Shown one piece after another: positions 52,484 to 60,104 of a stretch of DNA of 64,000 nt (positions are counted from its first letter, which is position 1; each line of letters starts with the position of its first letter). Made by a program: the position numbers and the translations under genes. This DNA comes from an uncultured Pseudoxanthomonas sp. (lineage in GTDB: Bacteria > Pseudomonadota > Gammaproteobacteria > Xanthomonadales > Xanthomonadaceae). Location: NCBI GenBank assembly GCA_946479745.1, contig CAMLGZ010000019.1:12231-76230 (forward strand), read 5' to 3'. A model generated the notes under the pieces. It saw nothing but the letters and a program-made list of their open reading frames with translations, made no database searches and was not told the origin of the DNA.

Positions 52484-52516
52484 CATGGCAATGGTGGGCC
52501 GGGGCCCACCCTATGT
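52484..52516. repeat. Half REP of GGGTGGGCTCAAGCCC family
   Basis: A lone GCAATGGTGGGCCGGGGCCC ACCCTATG arm between the divergent methyltransferase and TrmY genes. Confidence 0.7.
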
Positions 52517-52608
52517 CCGTTTCGGGTTGGTCTCCGATGCCGTTCACGTGGACAATGAGCGGACGGCATGCCCTGTGCCGTACGGGCAACCCATCGGTCA
52601 TCACACAC

Positions 52609-53202
52609 ATGCGAACCTTTGTACTGAGAGCACGGGCGGCGCCTACCGACAGCCAGAAACTATTGGCGTCCGTCGGCAAGGAGGCCCATACCGAAATCCT
52701 GGCGCATACGCTGATGAACGCGATCTTCGTGGCACAGTCGCATCGCGCCGACGTGACCGTCTACCTGGTGCTGGAAAGCACCCAGGACTTCTCCCGCACG
52801 ATCCGCTTCGAAGCCAACGCCATGCACGAGATCGGCGGCTTCGACGAGCGCGCGCTGCTGGGCAAGGTCGCCAAGGCGCTGGATGCTTCCAGGGGCATGG
52901 GCAAAGAAGAAACACGACCGGTGGAATCGGGCGTTACCGTGCAAACGCTGAGCTTCGAGCGGCTGGTGCAGACGCTTGCCGAAGATCATCAACTGTTCGT
53001 GATGGACAGGAAGGGCACGCCGATGCGTGAGCAGGCGTTCGAAGGCAATCCCTGTTTCCTGCTGACCGACCATATCCCGATGCCGAAAAAAACCTTCCAC
53101 AGCCTGGAGCGCCTGGGTGCGAAGAAAATTACATTGGGATCCAAAATGCTGTTTGCATCGCAGTGCGTGGTATTGATCCATCACGAACTGGATCAGCGAT
53201 GA
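52609..53202 (+). CDS. trmY: TrmY-family tRNA pseudouridine-54 N1-methyltransferase homologue
   Basis: 197 residues. MRTFVLRARAAPTDSQKLLA and HTEILAHTLMNAIFVAQSHR, then YLVLESTQDFSRTIRFEA, fit the DUF358/TrmY family of SPOUT-fold methyltransferases, whose archaeal members make m1-pseudouridine at tRNA position 54. The C-terminal knot part (FLLTDHIPMPKKTFHSLERL) holds the SAM-binding loop region and ends with CVVLIHHELD. Bacteria normally lack m1-psi54, so the target here is open. Start chosen at the ATG that aligns with the family. It stands alone between REP elements. Confidence 0.8.
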   Translation: MRTFVLRARAAPTDSQKLLASVGKEAHTEILAHTLMNAIFVAQSHRADVTVYLVLESTQDFSRTIRFEANAMHEIGGFDERALLGKVAKALDASRGMGKEETRPVESGVTVQTLSFERLVQTLAEDHQLFVMDRKGTPMREQAFEGNPCFLLTDHIPMPKKTFHSLERLGAKKITLGSKMLFASQCVVLIHHELDQR

Positions 53203-53227
53203 CGCGCTGCAAAAAATCGCTCAGATG

Positions 53228-53315
53228 CCCATAGGGTGGGCTCAAGCCCACCGCTCCCCGTTCCGTAACCGACGCGCCTGGGGCATGGCAATGGTGGGCC
53301 GGGGCCCACCCTATG
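53228..53315. repeat. REP of GGGTGGGCTCAAGCCC family
   Basis: ATAGGGTGGGCTCAAGCCC and GGCCGGGGCCCACCCTATG arms lie downstream of trmY. Confidence 0.85.
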
Positions 53316-53381
53316 ATCCTCACGCCGGCTAAGCACGGACGCCGCCTACAATCGCGCCGTCCACAGACAGGAGGCACGCTC

Positions 53382-53570
53382 ATGTCATCGTTAGCGATCT
53401 ATATCTTGGGTACGGTGGTGTTGATCGGCGGTTTGGCCTATGGCGCGCATTTGGCAGGTCTGGCCCCGCAATGGATCGGCGTAGGTGCGATCGTGTTGCT
53501 GGGCATCGGCATCGTCACCGCAGTGTCCCGGACCCGCAGCAAGGATCCGCCTGTCAATCCGGGTCCTTGA
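53382..53570 (+). CDS. Small two-pass membrane protein
   Basis: A 62-residue protein, MSSLAIYILGTVVLIGGLAY onward, with two hydrophobic segments at about 4-24 and 32-50 and a polar basic end (SRTRSKDPPVNPGP). A good ACAGGAGGC site supports the start. The family is not recognised. It lies 115 bases upstream of the DUF6152 gene on the same strand. Confidence 0.75.
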   Translation: MSSLAIYILGTVVLIGGLAYGAHLAGLAPQWIGVGAIVLLGIGIVTAVSRTRSKDPPVNPGP

Positions 53571-53684
53571 GCCTGCCAAGACGCTTCACCTGCCGCCCTT
53601 TCGCCTTGCGCCAAGGTGGTAGCGCCGCCGGTATCGCGGGCATCGCCCGCGTCCACGGCGGCCGACGCGAACGAGGAGACGAAC

Positions 53685-54095
53685 ATGACGATGAAGACCA
53701 AGGCAACGAAAGCGAATCGCCGGCTGCGCGGCATGGCGACGGGCCTGCTGCTGGCCCTGGCCGCTGCGTCAGCGCTGGCGCATCACGGCTGGTCCTGGGC
53801 GGAAGAGAAGCAGACCACCCTGGAAGGAAAGATCATGTCGGTGTCGATGACGCCGCCGCACCCGCAACTGCAGGTCGAAGCTGACGACGGCAGTCGTTGG
53901 CAGATCGATCTGGCGAATCCTGCACAGACGGAACGGTCCGGCTTCACCGCGAAGAGCGCCAACGCCGGCGACCGGGTCACGGTGCTGGGCAACCGCAACA
54001 AGGAGCCGGGCAAGCGGCACATGAAAGCGGTGCGCATCACCATCGAAGGCCGCAACTACGACCTGTATCCCGAGCGGTTGGCCGACATGCCGTGA
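53685..54095 (+). CDS. DUF6152-family secreted protein
   Basis: A 136-residue exported protein. A basic start and hydrophobic core (GMATGLLLALAAASALA) form a signal peptide, followed by HHGWSWAEEKQTTLEGKIMS, the usual opening of DUF6152. An OB-like beta fold is suggested by QVEADDGSRWQIDLANPAQT and DRVTVLGNRNKEPGK. The exact function is unknown; the HHGW start may bind metal. The stop overlaps the start of the next gene (GTGA), so the pair is coupled. Confidence 0.82.
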   Translation: MTMKTKATKANRRLRGMATGLLLALAAASALAHHGWSWAEEKQTTLEGKIMSVSMTPPHPQLQVEADDGSRWQIDLANPAQTERSGFTAKSANAGDRVTVLGNRNKEPGKRHMKAVRITIEGRNYDLYPERLADMP

Positions 54096-54592
54096 GCACG
54101 GGCGCGATTATCGGCCTGACGGTGGTGGACTGGATCGGCAACTGGCCGGGCGCGCGCTGGCTTCAGCAATCGGGCACCGCCTACCTGTTCGTCAATGCCG
54201 CGCATATTCTCGGCGTGGGCTTGCTGCTGGGGGCAATGCTGCCGCTGGATTTACGTCTGGTGCTGGGACGCGCGCAACAGCCTGTCTTGTCCGTGCTGGC
54301 ACCGGTGGCGATACGCACCGCCGCCACCGGCCTGGGGCTGGCCTTGCTCACCGGCGCATGGCTGTTCTCGGTGAGTCCCGGCGACTACCTGCAGAACACG
54401 GCCTTCCGCTGGAAGCTGTTGCTGCTTTCGCTGGCGTTGCTCAACGTCGTAGTCCAGCACCGGCAGTGGCGCTCGCTCGGGTTGCCCGAAGCGGTGGGCG
54501 TGTTGCCCGTGCGCGTACGCATACTGGCAGGCACCTCCGCGCTGCTGTGGATTGCAACGCTGGTCGCGGGCCGCTGGATAGGCTTCGCATAA
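54092..54592 (+). CDS. DUF6644-like integral membrane protein
   Basis: A 166-residue membrane protein with about four hydrophobic segments (YLFVNAAHILGVGLLLGAML, IRTAATGLGLALLTGAWLFS, KLLLLSLALLNVVVQHRQWR, ILAGTSALLWIATLVAGRWI). The GTG start overlaps the DUF6152 stop. The pairing with DUF6152 proteins is common, so the two probably form a secreted-plus-membrane unit, maybe for metal or haem handling. Conserved His residues in the segments could bind haem. Confidence 0.8.
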   Translation: MSTGAIIGLTVVDWIGNWPGARWLQQSGTAYLFVNAAHILGVGLLLGAMLPLDLRLVLGRAQQPVLSVLAPVAIRTAATGLGLALLTGAWLFSVSPGDYLQNTAFRWKLLLLSLALLNVVVQHRQWRSLGLPEAVGVLPVRVRILAGTSALLWIATLVAGRWIGFA

Positions 54593-54622
54593 GTCGCGGT
54601 GGAGTTGCCGGAAGACCGCGGG

Positions 54623-55900
54623 TCAGAACGCCCGCGGCTGCACCGTCGCCGGTGATCCATCGAAGATGGAAGGATTCAAGAACTGTCGCCGCCGCAGCAA
54701 GTTGCGATCGACGGCGCTCAGGGCTGCCTCGTCGCAAACGCTTTCGAAGTGTTGGTGTACGGCCTCCAGTTGGTGGTTGATCAGCGCGATGGCCTCCTTC
54801 TCGTTCAACAGGAAATGAATGGAGGCTCTGAGGCAGAGCGAAAGGTTGCTGCTGCGCTGCTGGCCTGAAATCAGCATCGCCTGGCTGGCCTCGTTGCCGG
54901 CGCGCGCCTGTGGGCAGATGTCGTAGGCAGGCGTGAGCACAAGCGTCTGCCCATCCCAGAATGCGGCGTGGTTGCGGGCGTGGTCGTCCGTGTTGCCGCA
55001 CAAGACATTGAAGACCAGCCGGCCATACAGTTCCCGCAACGTCGCCTTTGGCTGCTCGAAGCGGTGGCGCACGATTTCGGCCAGATCTTGGTAACTGGCA
55101 TAGCGGGCCATCATTTCGTCCAGCCCCAGCATCGTCAGGGCCGAGACGATGATCCTGCGCCGATAGCCGTCCGGCGTTCTTTCGCGATCGAACCGGCGCA
55201 CCAGCAGGACATCCTTGCCTGCGCTGCGCTCCAGTTGCACCGGCGCTGCGTCCAGGCCCGACAGTGCCGCCAACCGCATCGCGATGTATTCGCTTTTGAC
55301 GATGCTGTAGGTGTCGGCGCCCGAAGAGAATTTGGCGATCCACTTGTGTCGATCGGTCTCGATCATCGCCTTGGGCCGGGCGCCGCCGAGCGAGCTGCCG
55401 TGATGGATCGCTTGGTCGAGCTCGGGAGTGAGGGGAATGCCTGCATCCACTTTGGCAGCGGCATCCAGCAACTCGGCCAGCGTCGCTTGTTGGGCGACCC
55501 GCGGCGAGTAGTCGGTGGCCGACGCTTGGAAATCGAGGCCGCCGATACGGTCCGATCCGGATTCGAGCAAATACGACAGCTCGTCCAGGCGTGCCGTATC
55601 CATGTCCTTCGCTTCCTTGCCATAGCGATGGTTGAGGATTACGCGTCGCCCCCAGGCGTCCGGCGCGGCGTCGCGAATGCAGCCGGCGATAGTCAAGCCG
55701 GGCATCGGCGGAATAGCGCCCGCTTTCATGGGCAGCTCCGGAAAATAGAGCGGGATCGCGTTGTCGCGATCAAGATAGCTTCGACCGTAGTTGAATATCA
55801 GCCGTTCGCCATCCGGCGCCAACCGTCCCGCCACCACCGGCGCAACGGCGCCGGGAAGCCAGACCCACACGAACGCTTCTTCTGGCTTTTTAGAAGTCAT
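54623..55900 (-). CDS. hipA: HipA-family serine/threonine kinase toxin
   Basis: A 425-residue HipA kinase. The N-subdomain has GRRVILNHRYGKEA; SLGGARPKAMIE carries the ATP-loop region, and the catalytic loop NVLCGNTDDHARNHAAF and metal motif LTPAYDICPQARAG follow. HipA toxins phosphorylate tRNA synthetases such as GltX to stop growth. The gene overlaps the XRE antitoxin by 11 bases. Its length is close to HipA from E. coli (440). Confidence 0.92.
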   Translation of the reverse strand: MTSKKPEEAFVWVWLPGAVAPVVAGRLAPDGERLIFNYGRSYLDRDNAIPLYFPELPMKAGAIPPMPGLTIAGCIRDAAPDAWGRRVILNHRYGKEAKDMDTARLDELSYLLESGSDRIGGLDFQASATDYSPRVAQQATLAELLDAAAKVDAGIPLTPELDQAIHHGSSLGGARPKAMIETDRHKWIAKFSSGADTYSIVKSEYIAMRLAALSGLDAAPVQLERSAGKDVLLVRRFDRERTPDGYRRRIIVSALTMLGLDEMMARYASYQDLAEIVRHRFEQPKATLRELYGRLVFNVLCGNTDDHARNHAAFWDGQTLVLTPAYDICPQARAGNEASQAMLISGQQRSSNLSLCLRASIHFLLNEKEAIALINHQLEAVHQHFESVCDEAALSAVDRNLLRRRQFLNPSIFDGSPATVQPRAF

Positions 55901-56228
55901 CCTTTACCTTCTTCGAAACCGAACGCGACGACTGCGGCAGCAGAGTCAGAGTCTTTTCGGCAGCGGCGACATGCAGGGTCAACAAGCCTTGGTCGGCGCC
56001 GAACAATTGCACGCCTACGATAGTCGCCATTTCGAAAACCGCGCCGATGGCGCACCCCATGTCGCCCCGCTCCACGCGCTGGACCAAACCTCGCGACACA
56101 CCCGCACGCTCGGCCAACTCATCGAGCGTGAGCCGGCGTTCGATACGGCCTTGGCGAATGGTCAGGCCCAGCAGTCTTACTGCTTCTTGACCATAGCGGG
56201 AGTAGGTACGGCTGGTGGGTTTTGGCAT
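55890..56228 (-). CDS. hipB: XRE-family antitoxin, HipB-like
   Basis: 112 residues. The helix-turn-helix reads LGLTIRQGRIERRLTLDELA, then ERAGVSRGLVQRVERGD. The C-terminal helix and tail run to KKVKDDF. It is upstream of hipA and should both neutralise HipA and repress the operon by binding the AGGCC palindromes at 56241-56361. Confidence 0.9.
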   Translation of the reverse strand: MPKPTSRTYSRYGQEAVRLLGLTIRQGRIERRLTLDELAERAGVSRGLVQRVERGDMGCAIGAVFEMATIVGVQLFGADQGLLTLHVAAAEKTLTLLPQSSRSVSKKVKDDF

Positions 56229-56240
56229 TGGCGGTTTGTT

Positions 56241-56361
56241 TATAAATAGGCCATATCAGGCCTTTAAGTATTATTTATGGACAAACATAGTGATGAGATA
56301 GTCGAATGTCAAGTTATAGGCTCATAAACAACCCGTATCGGCCTATAAAGGCCTATTTATA
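56241..56361. promoter_or_regulatory. hipBA operators and promoter region
   Basis: TATAAATAGGCC at 56241-56252 and its exact complement at 56350-56361 bracket ~97 bases. Each lies next to a second half-site: AGGCC-N6-GGCCT at 56248-56263, and CGGCCTATAAAGGCCT at 56339-56354. Two or more HipB dimers could bind and loop the region. The AT-rich core also gives the promoter of hipBA, and possibly of the divergent gene. Confidence 0.65.
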
Positions 56362-56509
56362 GCCAAACTTCAAGAGAAGGACTAAGCCTTCTCGCATGAG
56401 GCCGACTCGTTGGCAGCCGCCCGCCAAAGTGCGCATAGCGCGCAAATCTCCGCTGCGTCCTGCACTGCGCTAGCGTGCGAAGCATGGAAGGGGCAGGGAG
56501 GGGGCGCTC

Positions 56510-58246
56510 ATGCAAGCAATCGCACGCGCAACCGCATTGCTGGCGGTCATGTCGCTGGCTGCCTGCCAGCGTCCGGCCGAGGTAGCGTCTGCTCCCCGGC
56601 TGCAGGCTGCCAGCCCGGTGGCGCCGGCAATAACGCTGACCGCAAGCGCCCCGGTGATGGCCGCCGCCGTGGCCGATCCGCTGTACCTGGCTTCTGCCGC
56701 TTCTCCCTTCGCTGCTGGCTGCGAAGGCGAGGTCCAGGCGGGCACCAACTACGTCAATGCCGAAGTGGAACCATACTTGGCCATCCATCCCGCCGATCCC
56801 CAGCGCATGGTCGGGGTGTGGCAACAAGACCGCTGGTCGAACGGTTCTTCGCGCGGAGTGATGAGCGCCACCACGCTCGACGGCGGGCAGACCTGGACGC
56901 GGCGGCCGATTCCGTTCTCGCGTTGCGGCGGCGGCACTGCAGCCAACGGCGGTAATTTCTCCCGCGTGTCCAATCCCTGGGTGGCCTATGGCGGCAACGG
57001 TGTGGTGCATGCGGTGGGCCTGGCCAGCAGCGGCGTCATCTTCCAGACCGGTTCGCGCAACGCCATCGTCGCCAGCCGTTCGCTGGACGACGGCCGCACC
57101 TGGAGCAATCCCATCGCGTTGATCAGCGATGCGCCCGGTTTCTTCAACGATAAAGACGCGATCATCGTCGACCCGGCCGATCCGCTGCGCGTGTATGCGG
57201 TATGGGACCGGCTGGTGGCCGGCGATAACGGCGGCCCCACTTATCTGGCGCGCAGCCTGGATGGCGGCGCCAGCTGGCTGCCGGCGCGTCCCATCTACGA
57301 TCCGGGCCCGCACAGCCAGACCATCAGCAACGTACTGGTGGTGCTGCCCGACGGCACCTTGGCGACGATGTTCGTGCAGATCGACTATGCCGTGAACGGC
57401 AACGCGGAAAGCGCGCGCATCGCGGTGGTGCGTTCGTTCGACAAGGGCGCCACCTGGACTGCGCCCAGCGTGGTGGCGAACCTGCAATCGGTGGGCACGC
57501 GCGATCCTTCCACCGGCAATCCTGTGCGCGACCAATCCATCATTCCCTCGATCGCGGTCTCGCCCACCGGCAGGATCTACGTGGTCTGGCAGGACAGCCG
57601 CTTCGACGGCGGCGTGCGCGATGCCATCGTCATTTCCCATTCCAGCGACGGCGGCGCGCAGTGGCTGCCGCCGACGCGGGTGAGTACCGCCGCTGGCGTG
57701 GCCGCGTTCAACCCGGCCGTGCATGTGCGCAGCGATGGTGCGATTGGCGTGAGCTATTACGACTTCCGCAGCGATGGCGCGGCGGCCACGCTGCTCACCG
57801 ACACCTGGCTGGCGTATTCCTCCGATGGCAGCATCAGCTGGAACGAAACCCGTATCGCCGATCCGTTCGACTTGGCGATGGCGCCGCGTACCAGCGCACC
57901 CTTCGACGGCGGCTATTTCCTGGGCGACTACCAGGGCCTGTCCAGCCGCAGCGGCGTGTTCGTGCCGTTCTTCGCCAAGGCCAACAACGCCAACACCACC
58001 AATCGCACCGACATCTTCGCCGCACCCACCCAGTCCCTGGTAATCGCGCCACCCACACGCTTCGCGCCCGACTACTGCCCACCCTTGCGCGGCACACCGT
58101 CGGCGCAAGCCCAGGCTGCTATGCAGAGCAAGGTGTCGGCCAACCTCCGGCGCGCGCGACAGCAACGTTTTTCCGCCGCGACCGCTCAGCCGCCGCCGCG
58201 TGGAAGCACGCCTTTCAATGCCCCGGCGGAGCGCCTGGCGCGGTGA
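56510..58246 (+). CDS. Sialidase-fold (BNR/Asp-box) lipoprotein
   Basis: 578 residues. A lipobox (LAAC near residue 19) marks an outer-membrane or periplasmic lipoprotein. At least five Asp-box motifs (S-x-D-x-G-x-x-W) follow: TLDGGQTW, SLDDGRTW, SLDGGASW, SFDKGATW and SSDGGAQW, typical of a six-bladed sialidase-like propeller. The catalytic Arg triad of true sialidases is not certain, so it may bind or hydrolyse other sugars. It overlaps the gene on the opposite strand by 32 bases at its end. Confidence 0.82.
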   Translation: MQAIARATALLAVMSLAACQRPAEVASAPRLQAASPVAPAITLTASAPVMAAAVADPLYLASAASPFAAGCEGEVQAGTNYVNAEVEPYLAIHPADPQRMVGVWQQDRWSNGSSRGVMSATTLDGGQTWTRRPIPFSRCGGGTAANGGNFSRVSNPWVAYGGNGVVHAVGLASSGVIFQTGSRNAIVASRSLDDGRTWSNPIALISDAPGFFNDKDAIIVDPADPLRVYAVWDRLVAGDNGGPTYLARSLDGGASWLPARPIYDPGPHSQTISNVLVVLPDGTLATMFVQIDYAVNGNAESARIAVVRSFDKGATWTAPSVVANLQSVGTRDPSTGNPVRDQSIIPSIAVSPTGRIYVVWQDSRFDGGVRDAIVISHSSDGGAQWLPPTRVSTAAGVAAFNPAVHVRSDGAIGVSYYDFRSDGAAATLLTDTWLAYSSDGSISWNETRIADPFDLAMAPRTSAPFDGGYFLGDYQGLSSRSGVFVPFFAKANNANTTNRTDIFAAPTQSLVIAPPTRFAPDYCPPLRGTPSAQAQAAMQSKVSANLRRARQQRFSAATAQPPPRGSTPFNAPAERLAR

Positions 58247-58784
58247 GTCGGGTTTTTGTCTTGCTGTGTTCCATGCCGATGGCGAGGTAAGCGCAGGTTC
58301 CGGTCTTCAACTCGAACAAGGTGTAGCTGAGCGGGGCGTAGGCGATCCATGCCGCCTGGCCTTCTTTCACGGCCTCATGGACCTCCAGCGGTACGGGAAA
58401 GACCAGCGGCGACTCGGGGCCGTCGACAACGACGCCAATGCTGTAGGTCGCGGCGGATTCGCCGTCATCGTGTTTGTGCAACGAACCGATGCGGCCGTTG
58501 CGACAGGACTTCGTGCCGGCCTGCAGGTCCTTGCGCACGGAATGCCAGTCGGCTTCGGCGCCAAGAGTGATCACCAACAATACAAACGCAACCGGCACCA
58601 GGCAGACCACCGTCCAAAAATCCAGAAAATCGGGAGTGGTCATGCTTGCGTAAACCACGCCGATGACGACTGCCGCATCGACGATCAGCATCAGCGCAAA
58701 CAACAGCCCCAATCGCTTGGAACGCAGCAACCGGATTTCCCGTTCGTCGAGCGGTACGGTTTGTTCTTCGGTGCGGGCTGTCAT
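58215..58784 (-). CDS. Two-pass membrane protein with C-terminal domain, unknown
   Basis: 189 residues. Hydrophobic segments at about 25-46 (RLGLLFALMLIVDAAVVIGV) and 57-75 (FWTVVCLVPVAFVLLVITLG) precede a soluble C-terminal domain (EGQAAWIAYAPLSYTLFELK and TGTCAYLAIGMEHS). No family recognised. Its 3-prime end converges on the sialidase-like gene with a 32-base overlap. Confidence 0.65.
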   Translation of the reverse strand: MTARTEEQTVPLDEREIRLLRSKRLGLLFALMLIVDAAVVIGVVYASMTTPDFLDFWTVVCLVPVAFVLLVITLGAEADWHSVRKDLQAGTKSCRNGRIGSLHKHDDGESAATYSIGVVVDGPESPLVFPVPLEVHEAVKEGQAAWIAYAPLSYTLFELKTGTCAYLAIGMEHSKTKTRLTAPGAPPGH

Positions 58785-58869
58785 CAAAAAACCGGACCTT
58801 CTGCGGCATCGGCAAAGGGGGCGACCCGCTATTTATACCCCGCGATACCGCGGGGCTGCATCAAGGTCC

Positions 58870-58960
58870 GTAGCCCGTAGGCCGGTTCGACCAGCCCGGC
58901 GCCTTCGGCCTGAGACCAGGAAATGCCGTGGCGATGAAGCCAAGCCAGTCTACGGAGTGA
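58870..58960. repeat. Diverged REP of GTAGGCTGGGTTAGC family
   Basis: GTCCGTAGCCCGTAGGCCGG, CAGCCCGGCGCCTTCGGCC, then AAGCCAAGCCAGTCTACGG. It is the most worn copy of the family in the window. Confidence 0.6.
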
Positions 58961-59202
58961 ACCACCTGCTGCCGCTGCGAGATGGCCGCCTCCTGCAAAG
59001 GCATCCGTTTTTTGGAATGAAGGCGCCGGATGCGGCTGGCAGGCGGTCGAACAGGGGGACACGCCTCACGCATCCGGCGGAGAGGGAACAAGCACCCCGG
59101 CCGCCTGCGGGTTCTTCAGCGTGTCGTCGATGTGGGTTGTCGGGGAACTCGGCCGCAGGCAAGCCCGCGGGCATGCCTGCTTTCCCAGGAGGCGTGCGCA
59201 CC

Positions 59203-59418
59203 ATGAACGACAACAACGGCATCGCAATCCGTCAGGCGGCACCAGGACCGCTGGCCTTCCTTTCCCTGCAGCATCCCGCGCGCTTCAGCACGCCCGCTGC
59301 ACCCAGCAACGAAGACCGCTTCCGCGCCTACCGCAATCTGCTACCGGCCATGCCCGGCAACAACTATGCATGGGCTTTTCGCCACGCCGTCCTACACCTG
59401 CACAACACGGGCGGGTGA
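59203..59418 (+). CDS. Small hypothetical protein
   Basis: A 71-residue frame, MNDNNGIAIRQAAPGPLAFL then SLQHPARFSTPAAPSNEDRF, with an AGGAGG site 11 bases upstream. No domain is recognised. The strong ribosome site and lack of an overlapping gene favour a real protein, but the evidence stops there. It lies alone in ~800 bases with no other gene. Confidence 0.45.
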   Translation: MNDNNGIAIRQAAPGPLAFLSLQHPARFSTPAAPSNEDRFRAYRNLLPAMPGNNYAWAFRHAVLHLHNTGG

Positions 59419-59578
59419 GCGCGCGGCGCCCGCGGTGCCTGAACGTGCACCGCGGGCAGGGCCCGGCGATGGGTCACCGCCTTGCCTGGGCAGGACGCAA
59501 CAGCGAAAGCTCCGGGCGGGCCCCGCACCTTGGGCGGCCCCGGCCGCGATTCCTATTCCTAGCGGCGCAGCAAACGAA

Positions 59579-59932
59579 TCAGACCAGCACTTGCCGGGTG
59601 CGCGCCAGGAACTGGTGGATTTCTTCCTCGGTGCGCCTGTCGATCATGTACACCGGCCGCTTGCCGTTGGGGCAGAGCAGGCTGGGGGTGGTGCCGAACA
59701 ACCGGCAGATGAGGGGACGTTCGCTGTAGACCTCGCATCCGTGCTCGCCCAGGTGCGGGCAACTCAGCTCGGCCAACGCGGCCTCATGTTCGGCTTCGGT
59801 CCTGACCGGAAGCCTGGCCATCTCCTCGGAAGACGCGGTCACCGGCCCGCAACAATCGTGACAACCCACGATGCAGGTGAAACTGGGGATGCGAGCGCGC
59901 AACTCGTCGAGCTTGCGGTCATTGCTGTCCAT
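59579..59932 (-). CDS. YkgJ-family cysteine cluster protein
   Basis: A 117-residue protein with the YkgJ metal-cluster pattern: C-x3-C-x2-CC (CIVGCHDCCGPV), then SCPHLGEHGCEVYSERPLIC and a late Cys (SLLC). Such proteins bind iron-sulfur or zinc. The function of the family is uncertain. Single gene. It is divergent from the NHL/M23-like gene, 172 bases away. Confidence 0.88.
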   Translation of the reverse strand: MDSNDRKLDELRARIPSFTCIVGCHDCCGPVTASSEEMARLPVRTEAEHEAALAELSCPHLGEHGCEVYSERPLICRLFGTTPSLLCPNGKRPVYMIDRRTEEEIHQFLARTRQVLV

Positions 59933-60104
59933 GGAGGCGCTCCCGGTCGTTGCGGCGATTGAAACCCACGGCAGAGTACCTTTTCGTTGTCTCTTTCGCA
60001 GGCAGCGCTATTCGAAGACCGCATTCCTGCACGCGCTGGAACTCCCTTCCCATGCTCCCTTCGATTGACTATCGTGCTTTTCCGCTTCTTGCCCGCAGGA
60101 CCGC

